Source of the DNA: Teratosphaeria epicoccoides
Lineage: Eukaryota > Ascomycota > Dothideomycetes > Mycosphaerellales > Teratosphaeriaceae
Length of the DNA: 64,000 bases
Assembly: GCA_021401465.1 (NCBI GenBank)
Contig: JADDMT010000013.1
Span: 124,001-188,000, forward strand
Direction: 5' to 3'
Shown here: positions 43,830 to 54,995 of the stretch, piece after piece
How positions within the stretch are numbered: the first letter of the stretch is position 1
Layout: each line of letters starts with the position of its first letter
Made by a program: the position numbers and the translations under genes
The notes under the pieces: generated by a model
Told to the model about the DNA's origin: nothing
Databases searched by the model: none
The model's input: only the letters and a program-made list of their open reading frames with translations

Positions 43830-44343
43830 ATGTCCTCAGACTTCTCTCTCCAGTCCATCCCACTAGCATTCGGTCTCGGCTTCGTACCACATCTCTACTA
43901 TACAAGCGGCCTGATGATGGCATCAAAAGGCAAAATGCCCATCGCCCAGCCACGCAGCAACCTCGACACATGGAAAGGCAAACTTCCTCCAAATGTATGG
44001 AGCCATCTAGCTCGAGCCAGAGGTGCCCATCTCAATGCCATGGAGGGTTTCCCGTTGTATGCTGCTGCTATGGTACGTGGCACTATCGTGGTGCGAATGG
44101 TATGTGCAAGCTGAAGCTCTTTCAGGTTGCGGGCAATATTGCCAAGTTTCCAGCTGAAGACCTGAATAGATCTGCAATGTGGTTCCTGGGGACGCGGACG
44201 CTGTACACGGCGCTGTATATGGGGATCTCGAATGACGTGCTGGCTCTTTTGCACGGACGGGTGTGTATGCGTGGAGTATTGCGATTCCGATGATAAGTTT
44301 GTGGAGGTCTGGCAAGGCTGGGGATTTGGTCCTGGCCAAGTAG
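43830..44343 (+). pseudogene. MAPEG-family membrane protein with one frameshift
   Basis: Membrane-associated eicosanoid/glutathione-metabolism family, a small four-helix ER or outer-membrane protein. Start chosen at 43830 (MSSDFSLQSIPLAFGLGF). The family core follows: LARARGAHLNAMEGFPLYAA is the conserved E-N-P-like helix region. A 53 bp intron (44073-44125, GTACGT...TTTCAG) leads to VAGNIAKFPAEDLNRSAMWF and RTLYTALYMGI. Near 44250-44256 one base is missing. After it the sequence continues as RTGVYAWSIAIPMISLWRSG, the expected last helix, to TAG at 44341-44343. Without correction the frame ends at 44293 with an unrelated tail. Upstream in-frame ATGs at 43749 and 43791 are possible. It is either a recent pseudogene or a base-calling gap; the rest is well preserved. 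Confidence 0.72.
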
Positions 44344-44547
44344 GCCAAATAGGCTTGGTAGGAACCTCGGGAGACTGAAAAGCTCTGAGAATGCGATGCG
44401 TGGCTTGAGCGATATAGCCAAGCAGCGTAACGGGTTGAAATCGACGACCAAAGGGGCAGTGAACGGCTTCGCTGTATGGGTATATGAGAGCACAAAACAC
44501 ATGGTCAATGCCTGAACCTTGGAATGATGGCCTGACAGCTTTCGCGC

Positions 44548-45129
44548 TCATCGACCTCTGCCTTGAGCCTGACTGCCTCGCAATTGACCAATGTCCATGA
44601 CCAAAGTGCCGGATTGCAGACCTTTGACTCCGTTTGCCGAGTCAAGGCCTTCGTTTTGCAGGCTTTGTAGCCAGGCTGCTTCTTCAGCATCTTCGGGCTC
44701 TGCTTCAGCATCACCGTTCCTCTTGCTCTCAGAGTTCTTGTGCCGCTCGTGGTTCGTATTCGTATGTGTGCGACGGTGGCCCGGCTCGCCGGCGCCGGCG
44801 TGCGAGACATCGATCATATTGCTGTCAATTGTCAGCGGTTACGACAGACGAGACAAACGCTGTGGACCTACTCAGATGCTTCGGCTGTAATCTGATTCAG
44901 TAGCTCTCTCTCTCGCCTCAGCTCTTCCTCGTCAGGCTGTGCAACGTCTTCATCTCCTCCAGCTCCATAATGTGCCGATTGCTGCTGGCCGTCAAGCAAA
45001 GGATCGGTCTCACGGTCCTACACACATCATCAACACCTGAGCAGATCGGAAGATCAATGCAGTGATGTTCCTACTAACCTGCCGCGAGGGATGCCTATTC
45101 AGGCCAAGGCAGGAGGCACAGATACCCAT
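44548..45129 (-). CDS. LAMTOR1/Ego1-like lysosomal (vacuolar) TORC1 anchor
   Basis: Membrane anchor of the Ragulator/EGO complex that holds Rag GTPases and TORC1 on the vacuole. Three exons, 45129-45079, 45017-44872 and 44821-44548, with introns of 61 and 50 bp (GTTAGT...TGTAG, GTAGGT...GACAG), give 156 residues. The first exon reads MGICASCLGLNRHPSRQ: Gly2 for N-myristoylation and Cys4/Cys7 for palmitoylation, the standard LAMTOR1 anchor. Exon 2 carries DRETDPLLDG and a helix ending ELLNQITAEAS, and exon 3 begins NMIDVSHAG, the conserved continuation. The C-terminal 60 residues are acidic (GDAEAEPEDAEEAAWLQSLQ) and end in a short basic tail whose exact end is less certain. Short exons make this easy to miss. 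Confidence 0.85.
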
Positions 45130-45324
45130 CAAGAATGTGACACCCTCTCCTGCACACCATCAAAATCTGCGCGCTGGACGCCCATGAAGCCACCTGCCAG
45201 TAGTGCCTCCCGCGTTCCGACACAGTGTCTTCTCAGGTGACATCCTAGCCTCAGGTACGAAGCCTTGGCAGCGACCTGAGGACTAAGGCAGGGTCGGTGC
45301 ACCCTCCGTGAACCTCAGGCATAG

Positions 45325-45495
45325 ATCCAAAAAAAAGAATCTGAGTTTCAAAAGCCTCTTTTTCTTCGAGCATGCGCCATAACTATATGAGGTATACTAA
45401 GCTATTATCCTACCTCTTCTTATTAAACATAGAAGGTACTATAATCGAAAATATTTGTACCTACTAACATCACTTTACTATCTAATCACAGGATA
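45325..45495. other. AT-rich, TA-rich island
   Basis: Runs such as aactatatgaggtatactaa stand out strongly from the GC-rich surroundings. Such composition in ascomycetes is often a RIP-mutated scrap of a mobile element, but no element can be named. Confidence 0.45.
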
Positions 45496-45653
45496 CATAG
45501 TCCTGTGCTATTTGCGCTGCGCTTGCAGTCACAATAGCGACAATACCATGTGAAAACACGAAGAAGTGAGGTCCGAAAGTCGAAAACTCAACAGTATTCT
45601 CACACTCGCTCCCAACAGCGCACCGCCTGCACCGACCTGTATACACGTGAGGC

Positions 45654-45682
45654 ATCTGAGTCAGCAGGCCGCTGACTCAGAT
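45654..45682. promoter_or_regulatory. Perfect 12-bp inverted repeat carrying two TGASTCA (Gcn4/CPC1/AP-1) sites
   Basis: ATCTGAGTCAGC, spacer AGGCC, GCTGACTCAGAT. Each arm contains TGAGTCA/TGACTCA, the core bound by fungal bZIP factors of the Gcn4/CpcA and AP-1 type. It lies 525 bp upstream of the LAMTOR1 ATG and about 880 bp upstream of the wall-protein ATG. Binding is inferred. Confidence 0.6.
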
Positions 45683-46560
45683 CTGCCGGCGCTCCTTTGA
45701 CCTCTCACATCGTCACATCAGACACCCTTCCATTGGATTGGACTTCTATGCATTGGCATTGACTTCATTTACCGGCACGATGGCCGACGAGATGGCGGTG
45801 CAACTCGATCAGCACGATCTGCGTGAACATACGTCCCGTGCGCTCCCCAACATCTGGTTTCGCCCATCGTCGTATGCCTCCAAAAGCAATCTTGACAGTT
45901 TCATCAGATTTCATCCGTCATCTCGTGATCCACGTTTCCAAGGGGGATCCCATGAAGCTGAATCGCCCAGCGCCGCAGGCATGAATGACGACCTTGTAAA
46001 GACGCGTCGCGCGTCCGCCTCCATTCCTCTGCGCAACCACTTGGCTATTCCTTTTGCGCCAGCTTGTCAACAGAAGAATGAGGAAGGCGCAAGGTGATGC
46101 TGAGCGGCGCTTGGTCCGTTCAGAATTCCAGCAAGGGGGGCCGGAGATGTTGGAATATTTTCCATTCTTTCCGCTCTGTCGGGACGGCTAACCTCAACAC
46201 GTCGGTAGGTAGGACTGGCTGTCGATGGCCAAGGTGGCACATTTCTTCATCAGCCTACTCGTTTCGTGGGTCCACTCTGCCTTCCGGACCAGCACTCACA
46301 GCTTGGCGACGACCAGTATCTGCAAGGGAAGCAGCTTGGGGGATCACGAGAATAGGGGTGGCTAGGTCGATCATGCACCTGTTGCAATGACAGGAGCTTC
46401 AGGCTGTGTATAAGAGATCTGGGCGACCGATGAAGTGGGTAGGTCATCAGCTCCAACGTCCAGAGACCACAACAACAACTAGTCGTTCGCTCGGCATTAT
46501 TGCGGTCTAAGGTTGAGGCTTCTGCTTGTCATTCGCTACTGCTGGTAGGGCTGTTCAGGC

Positions 46561-49500
46561 ATGCGCTCGTCACTCTTTGCAGAGGCTTTGTGCCTTTCCC
46601 TCGTTCAGACGCTCGTCGATGCCCGGGCTATGCTCCAGAATGGCCTCCGGGTCCGAGATGACAAGTCAGCGCAGTCGCCAAACGTCGTACATTGGCTCAG
46701 CAATCTTTCCAAAAAGGATCTTGAGGAGAGCGCCACTTGTGTTGTAGATCAATACTATGATTTTGTGAATAATTCTACCTTCGGCGAGGGGTTCTGCCAG
46801 GCCTTCATGGGATACGACGACAGGACCGTCACTGTCGACTACACTCCAACCACGTAGGCTCCAGAGCTCAGGCTTGTTGCGGAAGTCCTCTGCTAATGTT
46901 AGTGTAGCACCACAACAGACATCTTTACGACCGAAATTGTTACTGTCACCGAAGTCGACCGTACCACCGGTTACACCACATCGACCATAGTCGTCAGCGG
47001 CGCCGCCAAGGTCAAGCGTAAGGCCGCTCAAATCACCGCTCGGGCTCAGCTTAGTGAAGCTCAACAAAACATTGTCGACCAAGGCTTCTCGATTTTCAAG
47101 CAGAAAGAGGTAGCAGCTGGTAACACCACTACCGTCTCCAATGGCACCGTCACTATCACAGCCGACAGCGACCAGCTGTCGTCCAGCTTCTCGAGCGCTT
47201 GCATGTGTCAAACGTACAGTGGCTCGGCTGTGACCGAAACATACACTGATCTGGCGGCTGTCTCTACAAAGTTCGCCTTCGAGAGGACTACGACCACTAC
47301 CACCACGACTAGGTCTGCTGGGCCTGTTGTCGAGGTCACCACTGTCACTGCCGGGGCTGGTTCTACATCCACATCGTCAGCTGGCACACCAGCTTCTCCA
47401 TCAGCGGACTCGACCAGCGGAGCCACGGCTACCAGCAGCTCTGCATCAGGCTCGACGCCCACGGCTCCGACGTTCGCCTGCCCAGACAATAACAACACGA
47501 CGGTCAGCCAAATGGTCGGCACTGAGCGCTTCGATTATTTGGTCCTGTGTGACACTGACCTGACGGATGCCGACTTTTACGATACGCTCTACTACGACAC
47601 TTTCGGAGAGTGCGTGGCTGCTTGCTCTATTGCCGACGCCGACTTCGACGTCCCCATATGCCAGGGTGTCTCATACTACTCGACTGCCAACTCTGATGGC
47701 TACAACTGTTTCTTGAAAGCCACCGCCAATGAATCGGTGTCTGCTATTGGTACCGACACTGCCATTCTCCAGCGCATTGCTGTTGGTATTGATGGGGCCG
47801 ATCCTAACGGAACTGCGACCGAGTCTCCACCGTTCGCCGTCTCAAACACTGCCGACCCTAGTCAACTGAGTTCTGCATTCTCGAGTATGATGGGTAACAG
47901 CTCGACCAGCATCCCGGTGGTTACGCCTGGTCCACAGATGCCTGCTAGCGGGCTGCTGGTTCGTACTGGAGATGCGGGCTCGGCTGGATACACTACCTAC
48001 GTGACGGACGGCACAACCTACTCTAGTGGTACTGCATTCTCCACCCGATTCACTTCTGATGGCGAGTGGTACTATGCCTACTACACGACTTTCACCGAGT
48101 ACTGGTCATCCGCCACCACCGGATATGCTGTGTCCGAGACCTCGACTGCAATCGCCGGTTCGAACAACAGTCTTACGTCTGCAGAGAGCATCGATGATAA
48201 TGGGGACTACAGCGTCTATAGCGACAGCAGCTCCACTGATTACAACAGCACCGGCTATACCGTCACGGAGACATGGCAGAACGAGACATTCAACGCGGCC
48301 GGAGAGTTGATCACCTCCACGGCATGGTCGACATCTCACTACTACGCCACTGCTACGGGTGTCTCTGGAGCCGGCGGAGCAGCTGGCGGAGGAGCTGGTG
48401 CAGGTGGCAATGGCTCCCTAGTAACGGCGACACCGATCGTCTCGACTTACTCGACTGTTATCAGCGGCGCATCCGGTGCCTCAGCTGGTGGATCTGGTGG
48501 CATTGCCTCGGGTGGTATCCCGATCACTTCTGTTTACACCACCACGCTCTCAGGCGGTACGGCCTACAGCTCAGGATATCTAATCAGTGGTGGTGTTGGG
48601 GGCACTGCAGAAGGATCCGGTGCTGCTGGTTTGGGCGCTGTGGCAACCCCAGTCACTTCCGCAACGACAATCACCTACTCCGGTGGCACAGCATACAGCT
48701 CTGGTGGAATCATCTCCGGCGCTATCCCGACCAATGGCACCGTCATTCCCGGCACCACTATCACTTCGGCCAGCACAGCTACTTCTGTTATTAGCGGCGT
48801 AGGTGGAACGACGGTCACCTCGGGCTTTATCCTCTCCGGGCCCGTGGGCGGGACAGCTGGCGCTAGCGGCGCGATCTTATCTGGAAGTATGCCAACCTCT
48901 GGCAGCCCATTTACCAACTCTGGCGCCCCGAGATCTGGATCCCTCGCACCGTCTGGCAGCTCTCCGCTCTCTGGGAGCACTGCGGGTGGCAGCGGCACTG
49001 TCTTGTCTGGGACTGTTCCAACCTCTGGCGCACCAAGGTCCGGCTCGCTGGCACCTTCAGGCACCGCACCCGTATCGGGCACAGCACCAGCATCAAGTGG
49101 TCTCCTTTTCCCTTCTTTCCCAGGTGGCCCTCTCTCGGGCACTGTTGCGCCTTCAGGCACTGCACCAGCTGGTTTCTCTGACACAGGCCTGCCACGATCC
49201 GGAACATTCGCTTCTTCGGGCACTGCTCCAGGCACTGCACCGCTCGTTGGTCCTTCAGGCACTGCGCCAGGCATTGCCCCTCTTGTCGGCCCATCTAGGA
49301 CTGCACTGGGCACTTTCCCGGAGTCTGGACTACCACGCTCCGGCACCCTCGCACCTTCAGGCACCGCACCGGGCACTGCGCCTCTCGCCGGTCCATCCGG
49401 AGCATTCCCTGATTCTGGACTACCACGCTCCGGTACTCTCGCACCCTCAGGCACCGCGCCGGGCACTGCTCCTCTCGTCGGTCCATCCGGAGCATTCCCT

Positions 49501-49989
49501 GAGTCTGGTCTACCACGCTCCGGTACTCTCGCACCCTCAGGCACCGCGCCGGGCACTGCTCCTCTCGTCGGTCCATCGGGCACCGCGCCTGCTGGAACAG
49601 TCCCTGAATCTGGCTTGCCTCGATCTGGTGCGCTTACGCCTTCAGGTACCGCACCAGGTACAGCACCTGTTGTTGGGCCTTCTGGCACAGCACCAGGCAC
49701 TTCGCCTGAGTCTGGGCTGCCGCGCTCTGGTTCACTTGCACCTTCAGGCACCGCTCCACTCGTGACTGGCACTTCACCCAACACAGCAACGGGACCACTT
49801 GGCGGCACGACGCCATCCCCAACCTCGCCATCGTCTTGTTACAGCGGTGAACTCGGCACCACGACCATTTTTGTGACGACGACCGAATACGGCTGCTTTA
49901 GCACTTGCGCAAACAGTGTCGGCAACTACGGCGGCGCATCGACCTTTGGTCCGGCAGTCTTCGGGTCGACCCCGACGCCGTCAGCATGA
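46561..49989 (+). CDS. Secreted Ser/Thr/Gly-rich repeat cell-wall protein
   Basis: Two exons, 46561-46853 and 46908-49989, joined by a 54 bp intron (GTAGGC, CTAAT branch, GTGTAG), give 1,124 residues. The N-terminus is a likely signal peptide (MRSSLFAEALCLSLVQTLVDARA). Residues about 100-250 form a non-repetitive region ending SSACMCQTYSGSAV, followed by Thr/Ser linkers. A Cys-containing domain (CPDNNNTTVSQMVGTERFDY; FGECVAACSIADADFDVPIC) resembles PAN/apple-like modules. Then Tyr/Ser/Thr-rich sequence and a long Pro/Gly/Ser array of 30-residue units (SGLPRSGTLAPSGTAPGTAP) lead to a Cys-containing end (CYSGELGTTTIFVTTTEYGC). I see no GPI signal: the C-terminus is polar (STPTPSA). Probable adhesin or wall matrix protein; the function is inferred from composition only. 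Confidence 0.82.
49180..49770 (+). repeat. 90-bp tandem repeat array in the wall-protein gene
   Basis: The period of 90 bp is clear between identical segments starting at 49401 and 49491. Neighbouring units are degenerate or shortened. Encodes 30-residue units with SGLPRSGTLAPSGTAPGTAP as core. Confidence 0.85.
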
Positions 49990-50781
49990 TTGAGCAGGCA
50001 GGAAGATTGACGTGGAGCAGGAAAGCTTTGTCTTGATGCTACGACTTATGGACAGCGATGGCATGATTATGGACGGGCGTTTATGGATTACATGCTGTGC
50101 AGGACAATGTGGCGTCGATGCAACTTAAGCCAATCTGAAGACCGCGATAGACTGAGAAATCCATTTCATTTGCAAAGCCCAACCCACGTGCATCGCCACT
50201 CTCCAGGAACAACCTCCGACTATTCTCAGCCAGAATATTGCATCCCTCGGCGATCGTTCGGCTGTTCTAGCCAAGCGCCCTGAGCGTTTCATGTCGAAGC
50301 TAAAAGAATGTGTAGGACCCGACAGACCGGTAACAAGTGGTAGACGCCGACAGTTGGAAAGCGTAGATTTCCATTGGTCAGCTTGACCACATCCCTTCCC
50401 AATGCAGAACACTCGACTTCACATGCAGATGCAGGCGCTCGATGCTTTCCAGAAACGGCCGTCAATTCGTCAATGCCTACCAACAAAACCCGAGAAAGGT
50501 AAGACATTCATGTGTACAAAACGAGACCGCCCGTCCTTTCACTCTCCAGACTCCTCCACTCCCGATCCACGCCAACGCATGCCCGAACTCAATGACCGTC
50601 AACCCAGACTACCCTCGTCACATCGCAAAAGCGAGAAGCTACATACCCGCCGCGTGCTACAGGATAAGCGACTGGCGGCTACACACTCCCTCCAACAATG
50701 CCAAAACGGATCTTCCGCACAACTCTATCGCTCACACATCACGTCAAACATCAACGCTCAACCTCAGACATCTCTCCTTAC
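49990..50781. other. Intergenic, converging 3' ends
   Basis: No supportable gene or repeat between the wall-protein gene and the small Cys-rich gene on the other strand. Confidence 0.4.
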
Positions 50782-51135
50782 TCAAGCTCGGCGCGGGTTA
50801 CCAATCATATTGTGCCTGCGATCCTTATCCGCCATCAGCGCGCTGATCTCCTGGGCTAACGCCTTCATCTCCTCGACGGCTTTCTCGATCGAGAAACGGT
50901 ACTTCTGCGGGTCCGTGGAGGACCAGCGCTGGTAGTCGGACTTGTGCTTCTCGTAGCGGCGCTTCTTGCGCTCGATCTTCTCGCACATGGAGCACTTGTC
51001 TGGGAGCAGGATGGTCTGGAAGATCATTTTGGTGCCGCAGGTCTCACCGGTGCGGTATTCCTTTTGGCAGTGCTGGCGGAAGTTGCCCCACTTCCAGTCG
51101 TTGCAGGTGTACTTGTAGTTCTCGTAGAAGCACAT
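50782..51135 (-). CDS. Small Cys-rich conserved fungal protein of unknown function
   Basis: Single-exon frame of 117 residues starting MCFYENYKYTCNDWKWGNFR. Six Cys are spaced C-x8-C-x11-C-x9-C and later CSMC, a pattern that could bind zinc. The centre is very basic (EKIERKKRRYEKHKSDYQRW). The C-terminal part is a predicted helix (KAVEEMKALAQEISALMADK). There is no signal peptide. This N-terminal block is familiar from many Dothideomycete and other Pezizomycotina proteins annotated as hypothetical, which supports a real gene, but no function is known to me. Confidence 0.75.
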   Translation of the reverse strand: MCFYENYKYTCNDWKWGNFRQHCQKEYRTGETCGTKMIFQTILLPDKCSMCEKIERKKRRYEKHKSDYQRWSSTDPQKYRFSIEKAVEEMKALAQEISALMADKDRRHNMIGNPRRA

Positions 51136-54100
51136 GGTTATGGGATTGGCTGCGGTCTGGTCAGTGGTGGCGCTAGGCTGGTCTTTGGTTGGGTGAATGG
51201 TACTTTGTGGAGCCGGGTTCGGCCTGGTTTGGATTTGTTGCAGTGGGACGATGTCGTCTGAATACTCATGTTAGCGCTGGCCGCGGCCATGACAATGATA
51301 GGTGATGGTTGTCCTATCTCCTCTTGCTTTGCTCAAAGCTAACGTCACCAAGGACGAGTCATGAAGCTAAGCAGGCTGTCGAGGATGGGGCTTCATGGGA
51401 GCGTACCTGAGTGACGAATGAGAAGAATGCCTGGAAAATCGGATGGCTGGTGGACGATGATGGGAAAGAGGAAGGACGACCATGGTGCCTCGAGCTCACT
51501 ATTTATGCTTTCACCCTCGACAACGTCTTCATCACGCCATGTCGGACTTTCCCCGTGGCCCTGCTAGCTCTGGATGGGACAACCCACCATATGGCCCATG
51601 GTGTGCTGATACCTCGCTTCGATCGAACCAACGACAAGGCTCGGGGCTCGCGGGAGGCCTCCATCCCAAGCTAGACCACGAAAAGGGCAGCTGCGCTGTC
51701 ACCATGGCGTCTTCGGGCGTGGCGGCATGCACTCTGATATTGCTCTTCCTTGGGAGCTTCGCCTGCGTGGCCTCGTCTCCACCCATCATGCTTGACACCG
51801 TTCCATCCGTCTATCCACCTCGGTCTACCTCTCGTTCGTGCAAGGATCGCGGCTCGACGAGGTTCGCTAGCCTGCCGACCGAAATGAAAGCTTGAGATTT
51901 GAGTGAATCTTCTCCAAGTCACGTGGCATGGCAGCTGATGCGGCTCTAGCCATATAACATTCAATGGGGCTCAAAAGCGCCATTGGCCATGCAAAGTCCT
52001 TGCCCGCCAGACTGTTACACATTTTCCGACTCCGGCCGGTGTCTCACGTGGTTAGACGGCTGGGAGACGGCGATGTGTGGCCTGAGGCATTCTGGCATAT
52101 GTCCTGACCTCGCTCCCCCATGACGCTGACCCACCTGGCGTAGATAGCCCTTGCGACCCAGCGCGAGCATTTGGGGTTGGCAATCTGACAGCCTGCCGCC
52201 GAGCAGGACGAGCTCGGAATGCGTGGCTGCACTAGGCTTGGGTTGAACTGTTCGCCCGCACAGACAATCTTTGATCCGTTCGACGCATCCTGACGATGCT
52301 GCATCGTTGCCCGCGATGCCCAGTATCATTCCCGTTGACACCCTTGATGATGCTGACCAGTCACCTTACCTGCAGAATCTGCAGAAGGGCCATCGGCTCG
52401 TTGATCCCAGTAGTGGTGGGCGGTCATTTGCACAAAGGCTCCATCGATGCATGCACATGCATCGTTCAGCCATTCATCTTCACTCAGGTGACCACATCCC
52501 GCTCCTCGGCTAGTTGGAAAGGCCCGCAGAAGTGGCGAAATGACCAGTGGTTCGATCGTTGTAGCAAGCATGTTGCCCAAGGTTCCGACCAGGGATGAAG
52601 TCAATGCAGGAGCATGCCTCGTTGCTTACTCGGCACCCTCCTCGGACTCCACGGCAAGGCCACGCTAGGTTTAACCAAGCCATCTCCGCTCTGACGTGGC
52701 ATCACAAGTATGGCGGGTCACAAAAAGGCTATCCGTAGGCGCGAAATCGTGATTATCAGCACAAATTTCAGCGGTCCAGACGCGGCGTTGCAGAGCCAGC
52801 ATTGGCCCACCTTCGATGCTTGCGACCTCTGACCCTCACCGGCCCTGGGATCCTTGAGCATTATCTGGACTGTCTCGATCGTTTAGACGCTGTCTCGTTT
52901 CAGTCTCGCGATCAGAGAACTGTGCAAGAGATTTGGTAGACGCAACCTGAGTCGTATATACAACGCTAGGCGCTGCGCGTTCGCAGCCTACCCTTGACCC
53001 GGGCTTGCCTAATAGATAGCGCTGTTTACTTTCTGTGCTGGCGCCGATCGAGACGAGTGTGATTGCACCAGTCAGAGCTGGCCTCCATATTACCCTGCAT
53101 CTGTAGGTCGAAAGGGAGGCTGGGAGGACGCTTTGACCGCGGCATGCGTAGGTTGAACGTATGCTGCAGCACCAATGCCACTAGCTCACCAGAACGCGTA
53201 GACGTACCCGACGAGAGCCTGACACAAGTAGCGACGTCGACGGAGCACTTTGTGTTGACAAGCGAGAGTCGATTGGATCAGAGATCAATGTCTGTTCGTC
53301 CATTGCCGCCAGAAAGGCATGGTCTGGGCGAGCAGTTGACGTCGGATTTGACTCTGCGGCACATTGCGTTTGCGGGCACTTGCAGACGATCACATGAGTG
53401 AGCGCTGCCCCTGGGAAGTCCCACATAGCAGCGGCTGGTTGACGCCGAACGCAGAGAACCAATTTCACCTGACTGAAAGTCGAGGTGCAGGCTGGCCTGC
53501 TAATAAAGTATGCGGGCCGCCTGTTCGTGGCAGCAGCTGTGATCCTTGCTTAGCCAATGGCGGCGGTAAGACTGTTGAAGGTAGCTCTACGATTGGTAGA
53601 TCCATCGGTACCTGCGCGCTGACAGTACTGTACTGCCTGCCTCGCTGCGGTTGGATTGGCATTGCAGACGAATCTGCTGTGGAAACATATATGTTTGGGC
53701 GGAGCAGACGTCGATGTGGGCGTTCGTCCGTGCGAAGTTAGCCAAGAGCTGGGAGATCGCATGTTCCTAGAGCTGTGTCAAGGTTTTGCTGCTGCAAGAC
53801 TTCATCACCGCAATCGGCGGAGCTCATGCAGCTTCGAGGCAATAAGGCTACCTCATGATGGAACTTGGGTGGTGAAATGCTCGGTGCTGACTGGGCCGCG
53901 GCGCTTGGCGACTGATGAGACAGTGGGCGTTTGTAACAATACTCACTGACATGTCTTGGCGAGCTCGTGCGAGCCTGGCGTCGGCGATCTGAAACACCGC
54001 GAAGATGATATTATTCGAGGATTATCTAATCTTCTCTCGTCACTTCAACCAGCAGAAACGTGACGAGGTGCCCTGACCCCTTGGTCCCTTGGTCAGGCGC

Positions 54101-54227
54101 GTGCCCGAACCCGAACTCTTTTCGTACGGTCCAAAGTCCCGGCGCTAGGTGTTACCGACACGCCGGCTTGCGACCAGATGATAGATGTATGGCTACAACA
54201 TCCCACTGCTGTCTTCACCCCGCAGAT
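51136..54227. other. 3.1-kb interval without a recognisable gene
   Basis: No frame on either strand shows family motifs, a signal peptide or splice-consistent exons. A short inverted repeat lies at 52445-52464. Could contain a fast-evolving gene or non-coding RNA that I cannot see. Confidence 0.45.
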
Positions 54228-54995
54228 ATGGCAGACTTGGCCCAGAAATCGATGGCTGTTGCTCTCGCTGACCTGCCGGACGAGCTGTTGCTACATATTC
54301 TGTACTTCCTAGACATCCCGGAGCTCCTGCTCACGTCTCGGGTAGGCAGCAGTGAAAGTCCGCTGAAACCGCAGCAAAATGCTGATGCGCAGTAGACCAG
54401 CCGGCACCTCCGATTGCTCTCCTTTGATCCATTGCTACATCGAGTGAGGTTGCGGTACTCCCAAAGTCGGGTGGATTACTTGCTCCGCCGCAGGCCGCCG
54501 TTATATGCACTCCAGCCACCTGCTTCCACCATCTACCTAACCCGCACACACGTGGCCGCCCGCAGGCTGCATTGGTCTCTAGTCTGTATACGTCTCAATC
54601 GCTCTCTCGCCCGACGACCTAAGTTGTCGACGCTGATATCGGCGAATATACTGCCGAAAGAATGCTGCAAGTACGACCGGCGGTCTGGTGAGGTAGTCTG
54701 GGGTCAAGGCGTGGCTGGGACCCTAGTTGAGCGCAAGAGGCAGGTTGAGAGAGAAAAGCTCCGAGATGGCTTGCGGGTGTGGCTCGAACGTAAAGCACGG
54801 CAGATCCACGCCCGGCAGAAAGACGCTGCAGGAGGCGTTGGTATACTTGTCTGGCGGTTTTCGCGGAGACTGAAGATCGGCGAGGCGAGGAGAGCACCCG
54901 ACGCATGGCCTGAGCCGCCTAAAAAGGACAGAGTGTCTGGCCTGAAGCGCTTTTGGGAGAGTGTGAGCAGCAGCAGCAGTGCAGTGTCAGCCTGA
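54228..54995 (+). CDS. F-box protein
   Basis: Two exons, 54228-54341 and 54396-54995, with a 54 bp intron (GTAGGC...CAGTAG), give 237 residues. The F-box spans the intron: VALADLPDELLLHILYFLDI, then PELLLTSR joined to TSRHLRLLSFDPLLH. This is the SKP1-binding module of SCF ubiquitin ligases. The remainder is very basic with Arg-rich helices (LHWSLVCIRLNRSLARRPK, LRVWLERKARQIHARQK) and a terminal motif SGLKRFWESVSSSSS. I see no WD40 or LRR substrate domain. An in-frame ATG at 54189 would add 13 residues. Such short basic F-box proteins are widespread in Pezizomycotina; the substrate is unknown. Confidence 0.85.

Larger units (their letters stand above)
45130..46560. other. Intergenic, shared upstream region of LAMTOR1 and the wall-protein gene
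   Basis: About 1.4 kb. Contains an AT-rich island (about 45325-45495) and a perfect inverted TGASTCA pair (45654-45682). A 104-codon frame from an ATG at 45780 (MADEMAVQLDQHDLREHTSR) is the only candidate gene and has no recognised family. Confidence 0.4.
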
